Positions 19,202 through 30,900 of a stretch of DNA of 64,000 nt are shown one piece after another. How positions within the stretch are numbered: position 1 is the stretch's first letter; every line of letters starts with the position of its first letter. Position numbers and translations under genes: made by a program. The stretch is from Byssothecium circinans (taxonomy: Eukaryota; Ascomycota; Dothideomycetes; Pleosporales; Massarinaceae): contig ML976983.1 of the NCBI GenBank assembly GCA_010015675.1, positions 180,015 to 244,014 on the forward strand. The letters run 5' to 3'. The notes beneath the pieces were generated by a model, which was not told the DNA's origin, did no database searches, and worked only from the letters and a program-made list of their open reading frames with translations.

Positions 19202-21147
19202 ATGACGGACTTTCAACTTTCTGAGCTCATGTCGCTGACACCACCTTTCACTCCCGCATCTGTCAGACTTTTTCTCCCACGACCTGACAATGCCACAATG
19301 AGCGAGTCGCAAAAGCTGCTGCATGGGAACCCCGACGATTCCGACTCCGACCTCGACGTCACCAACGATACAAACACCAACCCGACACCCAAACAAAGCC
19401 ATCCGTCCCCATCCCCAACATCCTCACGCCCGTCCTCCACCTCTCCGGCCCCACCCGGCACAAGCCCTAATGGATTCGCGAAGGGCAAGCGGATATCTTC
19501 ATTCGCGCAACAGCGGCCAGATGGTACGCCCAGGACGCCGAATCGCGTGCGGTTCGAGGATGATCTGGTGCGCGGGAGCATGAATACGAACGGCAACGGC
19601 AACGGCAACGGGGCAGGAGGCGGAGAATGGCTGGAGCTGGAGAATGAGGATTATATGGATGAGGCCGGACCAGGAAGGGAGAGGGTGCAAAGACTGCCGC
19701 TTCTTACGGGCATTGAGGCGCCGAGTGTCACGGTTGCGGAGGAGTTTGACCCGGAAGACCATCTGGAGAGCGCGCGGCCTCGGAGCGGCATGCGGAGTGC
19801 CTTTATGAATATGGCGAACAGCATCATGTAGGTGCATATAATGGAGTAGAGGGAATGGCATGGAACATGGAATAGGCTGACAACGCAGTGGCGCCGGCAT
19901 CATCGGCCAGCCCTATGCCTTCCGCAACGCAGGCCTCATCACAGGCACCCTCCTCCTGATCGGCCTCACCATCACCGTCGACTGGACCATCCGGCTCATT
20001 GTCATAAACTCAAAGCTCAGCGGCACCGACTCGTTCCAGGCGACGGTCGAGCACTGCTTTGGGAAGTCGGGGCTCGTGGCTATTTCGCTGGCGCAGTGGC
20101 TGTTGTACGTACACCTACAAAATAGAATAGGACGGGGGCTAATTGGGCAGCGCATTTGGCGGCATGGTAGCTTTCTGTGTCATTGTGGGCGACACGATAC
20201 CGCGCGTGCTGGACGCCTTCTTTCCTTCGCTGTCGGAAACCAGCTTTCTGTGGCTCCTCACGAATCGAAAGGCCATCATCATTCTCCTGATTCTCGGCAT
20301 CTCATATCCTCTTTCTCTGTACCGAGACATCGCAAAGGCAATACATCCCTCGCCTAACGCACTTCCCTGTACTGACATTCATCAGCTCGCCAAAGCCAGC
20401 GGTCTCGCCTTGGTCAGCATGACCATTATCATCGTGACTGTAATCACGCAATGTTTCCGCGTCCCCCCTGAATCGCGAGGCCAGTTACGCGGCTCCATAG
20501 TAGTGCACTCCGGGCTCTTCGAAGCCATAGGCGTCATATCCTTCGCCTTCGTCTGCCATCACAATTCTCTCCTCATCTACGGCTCGCTCCGCAAACCCAC
20601 CATCGACCGCTTCTCGCGAGTCACCCACTACAGCACTGGAATCTCTTTAATCGCATGTCTCACCATGGCCCTCTTCGGCTACCTCACCTTCGGCGACAAA
20701 ACGCTCGGAAACGTCTTGAACAACTTCCCCAACGACAATCTCATGGTCAACATCGCGCGTCTCTTCTTCGGCCTGAACATGCTCACCACGCTCCCCCTCG
20801 AAGCCTTCGTCTGCCGCGAAGTAATGAACAATTACTGGTTCCCCGACGAACACTACCATCCGAACCGCCACATGATCTTCACCACCGCGCTCGTCGTCTC
20901 TGCTATGACGCTCTCCCTTCTCACTTGCGATCTCGGCCTCGTCTTTGAACTCTTCGGCGCCACATCCGCCTGCGCTCTGGCGTACATCTTGCCGCCGCTT
21001 TGCTACATCAAACTCAGCAAGCGCAGCGCCAAAACTTACCTTGCCATGGCTGTCGTGGCGTTTGGGTGCGCTGTCATGGTTATCTCTATCATCAAGACTA
21101 TGGCGAAGATGTCGAGTGGGGAGGAGACTCAGGCAAAGTGTTCATGA
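19202..21147 (+). CDS. Vacuolar-type amino-acid transporter (AVT/SLC38-like)
   Basis: Exons 19202-19827, 19889-20104, 20151-20337 and 20386-21147 give 596 aa. The N-terminal 200 residues are hydrophilic and Ser/Pro/Asp-rich, typical of fungal AVT proteins. The transporter core starts with NSIIGAGIIGQPYAF across the first splice and continues AFGGMVAFCVIVGDTIP across the second; these are hallmark helices of the AAAP family, with about 11 TM segments overall. Such proteins move neutral amino acids across the vacuolar membrane coupled to protons. The third intron (48 bp) appears to be GC-AG: it sits between YRDIAK and LAKASGLAL and is open in frame, so retention would add 16 residues. ATG 19298 (MSESQKLL) is an alternative start. 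Confidence 0.9.
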
Positions 21148-22029
21148 GTTGCTGTTCTGTATTGTACGTTATTGTTTCTGCATTATTTAGGCGCTTTGGT
21201 TTGTATATTTTTATGCTTGAACACTTGCATGCATGGATTGGTAGAGCGTGGTGTATGGCGATGGCGGTTTGCCTTCTCTTTTTTCTACGGCGCTATGGGC
21301 TTGTGTATGATAGGTAAATGTTGTTGCGAATATATTGTTTAAGAGTGATTGGTCGGCTCCAGGTGGTGAGATAGCAATACACGCGCCGGGCTGGTGGAAT
21401 ACGGGGATGACGTCGTGCATCGCATCCCCTCTACTTAACAAGGACCAGACTTCACACACACCGAGCGCAGAGGGGAGCTCAACTTGATATTATGCCACAC
21501 GGATGAGTCGGCAATAATGCTTGTCGTCGAAGTTGATTTAAGCTCACTAGCTCACCACGATTCCTGCTCGATAGGGTTCTGGAAGACCCACTAAATTCCG
21601 AGATATCGTTGGGGACGATGGGTAAGACCCTGCAGTATCCTTCACATTTACAATATTCCAAACACTCTTCTATCACTTTATTTATTACATGTTCACTATT
21701 ACAGCACCCAGAGGAATTGATTCGATGCGCACGGAGGATGCGGGCTATGACCTCACACCCGCGCGGCACCTTAAAGCAGGATCACGGCGCCGGAGTGACG
21801 TCAGGGATGAGGGATCAGCGACCCGGCACCGCGCATCACACTCGCAGCCCCTATCACAGAAGGGAGACATATAAACGCTGTCAGGCCGTAAGGTGTACAT
21901 TTCTTTTCTCTACCTTCCTCTAACTTTATACAACGACAACTCGATTGGCGACCTTTACCTCGAGCTCTCTCGAACCTCTAAACTTCCAACTCAACCTCCC
22001 ACATCCACCAACCCACTAAACCGCACAAA
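21148..22029. other. Intergenic, no gene seen
   Basis: 3' flank of the transporter and 5' flank of the next gene. A C/T-rich leader (21895-22029) precedes ATG 22030. No other supported element. Confidence 0.6.
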
Positions 22030-22446
22030 ATGCCATTCTTCAGCTCCCGCAGCACCTCTCCACCCCCCACCACAACCACCACCTCAACAACCGCCACCCC
22101 AACACGATCACGCACGCTCTTCTCCCGCCGGCGCTCCACATCCACCTCCCCCTCCCACACCACAACCACAACATCGCCCAAACGCCACTCCCTGCTCTCC
22201 AAAACCCACACCGAAGACGCCAGCATCGTGCACGCGCGCGAGCGCGTCATGAGCGCCGAAGCGGCAGAGCGCGAAGCCGACCGCGCGTTGTTTGCGGCGC
22301 GGGCGGCGGTGAGAGAGGCGAGGGAGCATGTTAAGAGGTTGGAGAGGGAGGCGGCGGAGGAGGCGAGGTTGGCGAAGATTAAACAGAGTCAGGCGAAGGC
22401 TATTGGGAGGAGGGGGAAGGCTCTTGGCCGTAAGTCTGATTTCTGA
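22030..22446 (+). CDS. Small Ser/Thr-rich protein with charged coiled coil
   Basis: 138 aa, one exon. Residues 1-60 are Ser/Thr/Pro/Arg-rich (MPFFSSRSTSPPP, runs of Thr) and probably disordered. Residues 64-125 form a continuous charged helix (AEAAEREADRALFAARAAVREAREHVKRLERE), a likely coiled coil, and the C-terminus is basic. Good ATG context (CACAAAATG) and a pyrimidine-rich leader support expression. Similar small coiled-coil proteins are frequent in filamentous fungi. No function known to me. Confidence 0.7.
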   Translation: MPFFSSRSTSPPPTTTTTSTTATPTRSRTLFSRRRSTSTSPSHTTTTTSPKRHSLLSKTHTEDASIVHARERVMSAEAAEREADRALFAARAAVREAREHVKRLEREAAEEARLAKIKQSQAKAIGRRGKALGRKSDF

Positions 22447-23444
22447 TTTTTATTTTTATTTTTATTTTTTTAGTGAAAGGTGCTAATTGTGGGTTAGGCC
22501 ATGATCATATCTAAGCGCGTCGAAGTGGAGAGCCGTTGCCTCACCTGCGTGTCCATCTGCGACCCGTCACCTGCGAGAACAGTGAGCCGACGCGGTATCA
22601 TGTGATGTGAACGATACCTAGGTACGACAGACGACTTCGAGCGAGGGAGTTCCCGTAGCGGCTTCTTCTCTTTTCCTCTTTTCCTGACCGCCGGGAATAC
22701 AGTCCAATACCCGAAGTTTTTTCTTTTGTTACTTGTTACCAATGCGTGGTTGATTCCAGTTTGGATGGATTTAGCGTTGTCTTTCTAGGCTTTTTGTAGT
22801 ATATCCCAATGTGTACTATGCCAATTTATCCAGTTCGAATACCATCAGCACTCTTTCATTGATAGGTGTACGCGAGATGATGGACTGGGATTTCGTGGAC
22901 CTGAGTAAATACTAGACCACGGCATATTTATCATTGGTAAAGTTCATGCTGCTGGCATAGCACCTCGGGAATGTCAAGTTGGCTTTTGCATACACACTCG
23001 CGTTATCTTGTCAACAGTGTTCGCACCTATTTCGGCAGTCATTTACAGGCACTCGCATGATGCTTGTTCCCAAGATCTTGAATCCTGCCTAAGGTACGCA
23101 CTCCGAGAGGCCTCCATCGAGAGCTTAATGCGTAGCTTGAGAAGATTGAGAGTGCTGGGGATGAGGTGGAAACTGATGGTTAAAATAGTAGGGAGGTTAT
23201 AGGATAAGCCAACTTGTGGGGGGCGGGAAGTACCATGTAGAGTTCCGAGTTTCATTGAAGGGTTTTAGAGCGTACAAAGCTAGCGTTTAGGGAATGAGAA
23301 CTATCGTTTGCATCAAGTACTGTAAACCGCTAACAAGCTTCACAGAAACGCTACGCTTAACACTTCGCATACAGGACTCCTTCCTTAGCGTTTTCCCGCT
23401 GCGCAACCCGTCATCTTCTCCCACCGTAGTTTTCATATATCAGC
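22447..23444. other. Intergenic, no gene seen
   Basis: Short overlapping frames only. A T-rich run (22444-22472) may be the 3' end signal of the upstream gene. Confidence 0.55.
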
Positions 23445-24116
23445 ATGCATCCCTTCCACTCCCTACGCACCTACTGGCAGCGCCTGTCGGCGGACTGGAT
23501 TCCGTTCGACGTCGGCAACGATCCGCATCTGCTTCCTATACATCAAGATGAACACCCGTTCGAGCCGTCGGAATACGATCCGCTGTTGTATTTTGATAGG
23601 CATGGTCCGCCGAGAGGGCACGGTGGAAAAGAGAACGAGGCAGAGAGTGTGTTTGCTGCAGGAGATCAAGGCAGCAGTCAGTCGTTAGCAAACGAGGCGT
23701 TGAGTGAGAGGGATGTAGGGAATGATGTGCGCTGTCTTGCTTCCGGTTTATCTACACAGGCGGTGCGAGGACCGGGAAAGAGAAATAGTGGCTTTCCACA
23801 GGGAGGCATTTCAGAGGACTTGGTACGCGAAGCGGTTGGCATACCGACATCAATCACGAAGACGAGTTCTGTCATCGCGAACGAGAGTGAGATATCGCAT
23901 TGTTCTCACTCCTCATCGCCGCTCTTCCCACAGATCATGAGCCCCGACATTCACCCATCTGTCACAACGGACGACTCATTTCCACAAAACATAACATCGA
24001 ACACATCACCTACCGTCACCATCCCCAACACCCGCCCAACCACACCACAACCCAGCACCAAACGCACCCACAGCCCAACAACCAAACCTCAACATGTCCA
24101 ACACCAGTCGCAGTAG
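23445..24116 (+). CDS. Unrecognised hydrophilic protein
   Basis: 223 aa frame from ATG 23445. The first 50 residues (MHPFHSLRTYWQRLSADWIP..., with an aromatic/acidic EPSEYDPLLYF) look ordered. The rest is Ser/Thr/Pro-rich and low complexity. No domain recognised. Its last 23 bp overlap the start of the next frame, which is in another phase, so it may be the first exon(s) of one gene with 24094-24702 through an intron I could not define. Confidence that it is coding is moderate. Confidence 0.5.
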   Translation: MHPFHSLRTYWQRLSADWIPFDVGNDPHLLPIHQDEHPFEPSEYDPLLYFDRHGPPRGHGGKENEAESVFAAGDQGSSQSLANEALSERDVGNDVRCLASGLSTQAVRGPGKRNSGFPQGGISEDLVREAVGIPTSITKTSSVIANESEISHCSHSSSPLFPQIMSPDIHPSVTTDDSFPQNITSNTSPTVTIPNTRPTTPQPSTKRTHSPTTKPQHVQHQSQ

Positions 24117-24702
24117 CACACCACGCCAAACCTCCCCGCCCACCCCACGATCCCGCGAAGCCCAAGAAGCACTAACCCGCATGCTAAACCGCACGCTCGC
24201 CACGCAACGCACCACAGCAGTCCCCTACGCAACCTACAGCCCCCCTTCCACCATGGACGGCGCTTCAACACCCTCCTCGACGTTACTCGCAGGCTACGAC
24301 ACCACATCACCCTCCGACATCGACCCCGAGTCGCAAACACCTCGCCCCTATCCCCACCAGTTCTCTCACCCCCAACCCAATACTCACACTCACACTCGCA
24401 CCAAAAAACCCCGCCGGCGCCCAACCCTGTTCCCCATCCCACCCATTCCCCAGCCGGACGCCTTCCGGGACGAGCCCTCGAGCTACGAAACGGACAGCGG
24501 GGACGAGTATAGGGATTACATGAGTGTGACAAGCGGAGCGCGGCGGCGCAGGAGTTGGGAGTGGGAGGGAAGGAGGGAGGCGTGGTGGGATATCGATTTT
24601 AGGGATTGGGAGACTTGTTTGCTGGTTTATCTGTGCGGGTGCTTTTTTGTGGGTGGGGTTGGGGGGTGTGGGGTTTTTGTTTGGGTGTTGTTGCATCAGT
24701 AG
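24094..24702 (+). CDS. Probable tail-anchored low-complexity protein
   Basis: 202 aa from ATG 24094. Residues 1-150 are Ser/Thr/Pro/Arg-rich. After WWDIDFRDWETC, residues about 176-200 form one hydrophobic helix (LLVYLCGCFFVGGVGGCGVF) that ends almost at the C-terminus, so a tail-anchored membrane protein is likely. No family recognised. It overlaps the upstream frame by 23 bp in a different phase. Either two genes overlap or a splice joins them. Confidence 0.5.
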   Translation: MSNTSRSSTPRQTSPPTPRSREAQEALTRMLNRTLATQRTTAVPYATYSPPSTMDGASTPSSTLLAGYDTTSPSDIDPESQTPRPYPHQFSHPQPNTHTHTRTKKPRRRPTLFPIPPIPQPDAFRDEPSSYETDSGDEYRDYMSVTSGARRRRSWEWEGRREAWWDIDFRDWETCLLVYLCGCFFVGGVGGCGVFVWVLLHQ

Positions 24703-25118
24703 GCACACGCAGTTGAAAGAATTCCCCACACACGTTTATACTCTCTCACCAAGTATCACCTATGGTAACACGTCAACTACACTACTTTTACATTTAATAA
24801 AACATGGAATTGTTAAGCTAGGCCTACTCTTTTATATGGGAGCAGGAGGGTATTAAAAGGGCTTTGTTGTGTGTGAAAAAATACAAGGTAGAGTTGTTGT
24901 TTTTTGGTGTGCGGCGAATTGTTTCAATCGCGTGGGCACGTGTAGGGCAGGTAGGGTAGGGTGCGGGGGGATTTGGGAACTTTGGGTTTGGAGCGGTGAG
25001 GTTGTGGGGGATGACCTTGGGAGAGTGGGAAATGGGCCATGGTAGTTTGATCGTTGGGCCGTTGACATGATATGAAACGTCTCCATCTCTTCTCTCGCCT
25101 CCTAGTTCCATCCTTCGT
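24703..25118. other. Intergenic, no gene seen
   Basis: Separates a plus-strand gene from the 3' end of a minus-strand pseudogene. No supported feature. Confidence 0.6.
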
Positions 25119-25877
25119 CTAACCTTCTTCAAAAAACCTAACCTTTAACTTAAAATGCTTCAAAGAATTAAACCTTTCCATCTTTACAAACCCCAACTCC
25201 CTCAACACCGCCCCTGGCACCTTCCCTCCCACCTCCCCATCGCCTTCTATAATACCCTCCGCGCCCTTCCAAAACCTTACCTCCAGATTTCCGTACCCAG
25301 CAGGCATAACCCGCGCGATCGTGGTGCTGTGATGCTTCCTCCACGCGCCGGCGTGCTCGACGAAGAGGTGGTTCAAGTCGTCCGCGAGACTGAGGCGTGT
25401 GAGCTGTGTACTATCGTCTACGAACTTGAATTTAATGCCGGGAATACGGTAGAGGTATTTCGGGAGTATGATAATATCAATTGTTTTCCCGTACTCGGTG
25501 TCAGGAAGGATTTCGAGCTCGATATCGCCCGCCAACTTCAGCATTTCTTCCTCCCACAGCCCATCGAGGGGATAGAAAGCTTGTATGTACTGCATTGCTT
25601 TGGAGTAGAGCACCGTGACCGGTTGCGTAAGGAAAAGCGGTCGGAATTCCCTCCGTAATTACTGACATGTTTGCATGAGGCCGATGTATGCGTTTCGGTG
25701 TACAGTGGTGCCCCTATAATATGAGAAAATATTGCATAGCGAGAATTGAAACAGAAAAGTATTCTTGCCTATTCTTCTAGTACAAGCTACAAATATGTCC
25801 TTGCCTAGAGGTAGGTTACCAGAATCAATATTCACACTGATAGGCTGACTACACCCTATAGAATTTTGCGACACCAT
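25119..25877 (-). pseudogene. F-box-like family protein broken by one TAA
   Basis: Frame of 253 codons from ATG 25877 to 25119, interrupted only by TAA at 25661-25659 (codon 73). Reading across it gives YIGLMQTCQ-stop-LRREFRPLFL, which restores the motif [LM]xx[TV]CrxLRxEFRPL typical of a large fungal family of F-box-related or F-box-derived proteins. The remainder (VTVLYSKAMQYIQAFYP..., then a conserved C-terminal part) continues in frame. CAA to TAA is a single transition. The family is expanded in fungi and of unknown specific function. Here the product is probably null, unless the allele is population-specific. Confidence 0.6.
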
Positions 25878-26421
25878 CTATAGATATGTTTCTGGAAATA
25901 AACCTCCAGAACGTGCGACGATTTTTCGCTTCTCAACTGCCACGGACATTCGCCGCGCGGTTGCTCAAATATCGATGAGAGATTGTGACGAGCTTGGAAA
26001 AGTGGAATTGCGTAGCCTGTTGCTTTCAAGGCATCCAATTCGGCTTTGCATCGGCGATATCAGTGTGTTCGTTGAAGCATTTGCTTTGCTCAGCGGAAGG
26101 ATCGAGGACTGGGACTATCATCTCATCACCTACTGGAGCGATTTCAAGTCAAATAAAATAAAATACGTTGATGTTCTTGCGCTTCTCAACGCAGCCACGC
26201 CAGCGCTTTGACTCAATTTGGACTGCGTTTCTGAAGACCTTCCCTCCGTCCATGGAATGGTTCAGGAGTACCCAAGATGGAAATCTCTCGTCGATGTCGG
26301 AAACGTCACTGGCGTCTCCTGCTAGCGGAAGTATTTCGATTGGGGATTATCTTCTACACAAACAGATACTACGCAGACTTTGACAGTTACGTTCTGGGAT
26401 TGCTCAAGAATCTACCATTAG
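25849..26421 (+). pseudogene. Divergent pseudogene with TGA and TAG interruptions
   Basis: Plus-strand frame from 25849 with PIEFCDTIYRYV, then ISMRDCDELGKVELRSLL, YVDVLALLNAATPAL, stop TGA 26209-26211, DLPSVHGMVQEYPRWKSLV, stop TAG 26323-26325, and ends near 26421. Both stops are one transition from CGA and CAG. The opening resembles the short proline-centred helix (P-I-E-x-x-D-x-I) of fungal F-box-like proteins. It overlaps the start of the minus-strand pseudogene by 29 bp. Function unknown; non-functional. Confidence 0.45.
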
Positions 26422-27194
26422 TGGTCATCAACTCCGCTTGTATAGAGGTCTGGTGCGTGAGAAATGCCTCCCATAAATATTACTATAAAGGGCTGCAGTT
26501 TACCTCTAAAAATAAGTAAAGTACCATGTTAGTACTAAAGGCCATATTGCTATACTACCATGTAAAACAAGTTGTGCACATTCGCATCACCTACGAAATC
26601 TTTCCTTACAACACACCAACCCAACGTCCAACGCAACCCCTTTACCACCCAAGCACTGACACATTGGCGCCGCGAACGGCACATCATGATTTCCCAACAT
26701 CTGCGTCCCCTTCCATATCCACGTTCCATTCCAGCCTCTTCCCGACTCCCCTAATATCGGCGGCTAATTCACCCCAGCATCGCCCTCCGACCTGGCCTCT
26801 GCAACGTACACGTGGAAATGCGGGGAGATTAGAAAACCTTGGACAATTCAATATATGGGCACCGTCACTCCACCGGCAGTCGAATACCACGTCGTCTGGA
26901 AAATAGCGAATCTCGGAGGGTATTCCAATGGTTTTCACGAAAACACGGGACTGGGAGAAAGCGCTGACTGGGCACCCCAACCGCCCTCTAAAGCCTAATT
27001 AGCAGATGATAGTCTCCTTATTTAACGTATCACTGGGGAATATTGATATTGATTTTGTACAGTAGCGAAAGCATTTCGTATACGTGAATATAACAAGAAT
27101 CATATAAGACCTTCCCTTTCCTACACCTGTCCCTAATCTACGTCAACCAACCCACACAAATCCATCGATTCCTCCCATCCTGACACCACCCACA
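26422..27194. other. Intergenic, no gene seen
   Basis: No supported frame. 27000-27194 is the A/T- then C-rich 5' flank of the next gene. Confidence 0.55.
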
Positions 27195-27746
27195 ATGATC
27201 GCAAGTACTCTCGTCATACTAAGCGCGCTGGCGCTCCTCTCCGCCTCCGCCCCCGTCGAACCCCAGGGCTCCAAACACGTCGTCTACCTCAGCACCTGCG
27301 CCCCCGAAGACTGCTCCGTCTTCTGCGAGCCAGGAGAATGTCCGCGAACCCTCCGCCCCATCCCAATGCCTGCACCCACTAACCCGCACACAGACAACAT
27401 CGTCGCAGCCGGCTACTTCGCCAACGGCCCTCCCAAATCCGCCACCGCGACCCCGACCACCCTCGGCACGCTCAGCAACTCCAACAACGCCTGGGACGGC
27501 GCCAAGCGCACCGTCCGACTGGGCTCTACGGGCTCCCTGGCCACCAATATCCAGGCTGGCGCGAAGAAGCTTCCGCAGAGCGAGATCGCGGGCGATGCGA
27601 CGCTGACGGGTCGCGGCGAGGGCGCGGTCAGCGAGCCGTATGCGTGTTTTAGGGACGCCACGACGAAGTTTAGGGCGAACTATGATGGGGAGAGGTATAG
27701 GTGTACGGCGGATTTTTATTGCGCGAGTTTGGATTTGGGGGTCTAG
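27195..27746 (+). CDS. Small secreted cysteine-containing protein
   Basis: 183 aa, one exon. N-terminal signal peptide (MIASTLVILSALALLSASA, cleavage near 19-20) and no TM segment afterwards. Seven Cys are left in the mature part, four of them clustered at residues 35-50 (STCAPEDCSVFCEPGEC) and two near the end (YRCTADFYCAS). The middle is Thr/Ala/Ser-rich. Size, signal peptide and Cys content are those of fungal secreted proteins, including effector candidates, but no family is recognised. The start is fixed by the signal peptide. Confidence 0.75.
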   Translation: MIASTLVILSALALLSASAPVEPQGSKHVVYLSTCAPEDCSVFCEPGECPRTLRPIPMPAPTNPHTDNIVAAGYFANGPPKSATATPTTLGTLSNSNNAWDGAKRTVRLGSTGSLATNIQAGAKKLPQSEIAGDATLTGRGEGAVSEPYACFRDATTKFRANYDGERYRCTADFYCASLDLGV

Positions 27747-27930
27747 GTGGGGAGGGGAGAGGGGGATATTGAAAACTGTTGTTTTAGTGTTTCATTTTTA
27801 GCCATGTATATAGTTGTCGTTAAAAGTTGATATTGTCTTTGTTAGGCAGTGCTGAGTTTCGTCTCGTAACGTGTCGTGACGCGGAATCCCACCTGTTCGG
27901 AAGTTGACATTCCTCCATCGCGTCAGCAAT

Positions 27931-30900
27931 TCACTTCATTAACACCTCCCCATCCTCCACCACCTCGATCCCCCACCTCATCTTCCCTTCTGCATCCCTG
28001 AACGGCCCCAACCTCGTCTTAATATCCTGCCCCTTCAGCCCATCCACGCCCTTCTCCCTGACCAACGCCAACAACTTCTCACTTCCCGCTACCAATACCA
28101 ACACGTCTGCAATGCACTCTACGTTTCTCCGGAGATCGCCAAAGTACCATTTTTCCAACGCCGCGACGACCATGATGGTTATTGTGAGCCATCCGAGAAG
28201 AGTCATGCATATGATGAAGGCGATGCGGTTCATGCGCAGCACTTCGACTCGAGTGGTCATTGTTGCGTTGAATTGGCGCTGTGTGTTTAAGGCTGGGAGT
28301 TGGGAGACCGGGACCGCGGGTTTGCCGTTTGGTGCGATCTGTTGGGGGGTACCTTTGACTGCGATTCCGATACCGTTGAGGTTCGTGCCGATGGGTTGGA
28401 AGGCCCAACCACCGTCTTTAAGAGATAAAGTGCTGCTCACGTGGTGCTGGAAAAACGTAGTGAAGGTCTTTTGGGTTTGCTCGAGCAGGACGTCGGCATC
28501 GAGAAGTGAAGCTGCGTCTTTATTGACTTGCATGTATGAAGCGTACGACATGAAATCCAGATTGAGTCCAGTGTGGTTGTTGCGAATGTTGAAAACATTG
28601 TCGTTGAGCTGCTCGTAAATCATGGAGCCGTGCAATAAAGCCCCACTGCTGAGTGATGTGAGACGTGACGCGCGGAGCAGTGCGTTGAGGAAATAAATGC
28701 CGTAGCTGGTCGTCATATTCTGCGATACGCTTGTGGTCTTATTTGCACGGGCGATCTGTGCTTTGACTGTGGGGTCGATGGGTTCGGTGAGGTTGTGGAT
28801 CACAAAGGAGTCGCTCCATGCGCTGTCATCAGGCACAGGGTCCTTGAGTAGGCGGTAAGATTCAACGCGTCCAGATTCTTTGTCGACAACGATTTCGGCT
28901 TCCGAAGTTTCCATAACGGGCATGCAGCTGAGGGCCTGCATTCGTGGCGGTCTCGAAAACATCAGGTAGTTGCTGCCGCCCATAACATTGTCGATGCCAC
29001 CTTCGCCATGTATCCCTATTGATCGAAAATGGTCAGCAGGAGCCCTAATGGCACTCATGGTAGTTGCAGAACTAAGGATTTGACTTACATTTGACAGTAA
29101 AGTTGCTGCTACCGCCCGTTATAGAGCCGTTCATGTTTGTGAGGTTTTTGATTTCTGTCCAGTATCCAACAGCAACAGACATGGAGAAATTGTCCATGCG
29201 GTCAGGCTCAGTCTGATTGAAGCAGCACTGAATGTTCCGCCCATCAGGCGCCAGCGAATTGTAATACGGCGTCTGTGGAAACATAGTGTACTTTGGAATC
29301 GTAAAGTTCGAAGTAGTATTCGTTTCCTTATCAGTATATTTACGAACCTCTGACCATGTCTTCGCATCTTTGACTTCTTCGATGGGCTCGCATTCCACAC
29401 GGCCTCGAATTGCAGGTGTGTTGAGGGTGACGTTGACTGGGGAATAGTAGGCAGCAGCGAAATTGCTATCTGGGTCCGTATCGTTCTGTATTTGGGTTTT
29501 GTTGTCAAGTTGAGACAGATCTACGGGAACAAAGCTCCAGCCATCGTTACTCCAGGCTGGTTCAGAACCGTTCATTGTCAGCTGTATCTCAGCAGTGTAC
29601 ATCCAATTTGTGGTAAGATTGCTGAATAGATCTTCTAGCGCAGTTGCGACGAAATCGTAACCCCATGCACTGTTAGCAAATGAAGGGGGATATGATGTAT
29701 TAATTTGGCGCAGGTGGGGAGTTTGACGCAGCTCGAGTGTTCTTTCGAGATTGATGGGATCGGTGAGATAGCCAACGTCTTGCTGAAAAAGTGCAGACAT
29801 CGCGATAACCACTACAATCAATTAGATTTCGCTTCTCTCATTCAAGTATGCATAGAAACAGCTTACGGGCCTGTGCGGCAAACGTGCCGAAAGTAACAAG
29901 AGACAATAGCCAATGCTTATTTTTCGCAGCCTTGACAGCCGCCCACAACCAGTGAGACGACTGATACGAAACAGCAGCACCGTGTCGCATCTCTGTAGGA
30001 GACTTCGACATGGAGACGAGTGGTTGAAGGGTTCGCATGGCCTTGTCAAGGCCATTCCACCATAGACCGAGGACGATACCGAACGCTGTCGGAATAATAG
30101 AAAACGGAACGAAGACACCAATGGCGTTGAGTCGAACACGATACGTGAACAAGGCCTGATGGAGGAAATTCTCATTTGCGAATTTGTGAAGAACGGCGAT
30201 TGTGATCAGCAGGGCGGCGATGTAGACGAAAAGCCCGGAAAGGGTCCAGAACCTCAAGATTAGTGGGACAGGGCTGGGATCTTTGGAAGATTCTTGGGAT
30301 GGGATATCTGTTCTTGGTCAGGAAAGCGATTCTGGTCGTTATTCTGAGAGATTTACCTAGGACTGCTGGCTGACCAAGACCGCCAGACTCATGAAGCTGG
30401 CCGGGCGTAGTAAAATATTGTCTACTATGCAGGGCTAGCTCGAGTTCGTGTTGAGTCGCCTGGTCAAGGCCGTGCAGGGATGACAAGAGCGACTTGTTAG
30501 AAGCAACAAGCGTGGTGCATCCAAGGACTGTAGCCGGATCGTGGACAAGATTCAAAGGTCGCCGTGAAAGGCGCGATATCCAAGTGATATAGAGTAACAT
30601 GAAGGATGAAAGCAAAAGAAGGGCAGCTACTGTAGCAGCAAGCTCCATTTTGACAGTTATTCTCCTCTCAGCAGTCGTCCTGTGCCCACTCACAATCTCA
30701 GTCTGGGAAGCGTCCGGAAATTCCAGCGATGTCCTCAACAATTCGCCGAAGTGCCGCTGCCTGATGCGCCCTGCCTTCTCAGGTAAGGTTGTCGCGGCCA
30801 ACATCTTTGTCTCATTGAATTCGTACTGCGCTGCTAGTAAAGCCGATGGTCCCCCGAAGCCGCTCGAAGTGTTCGAAGTAACGATGCTCGGCGATGCAAC

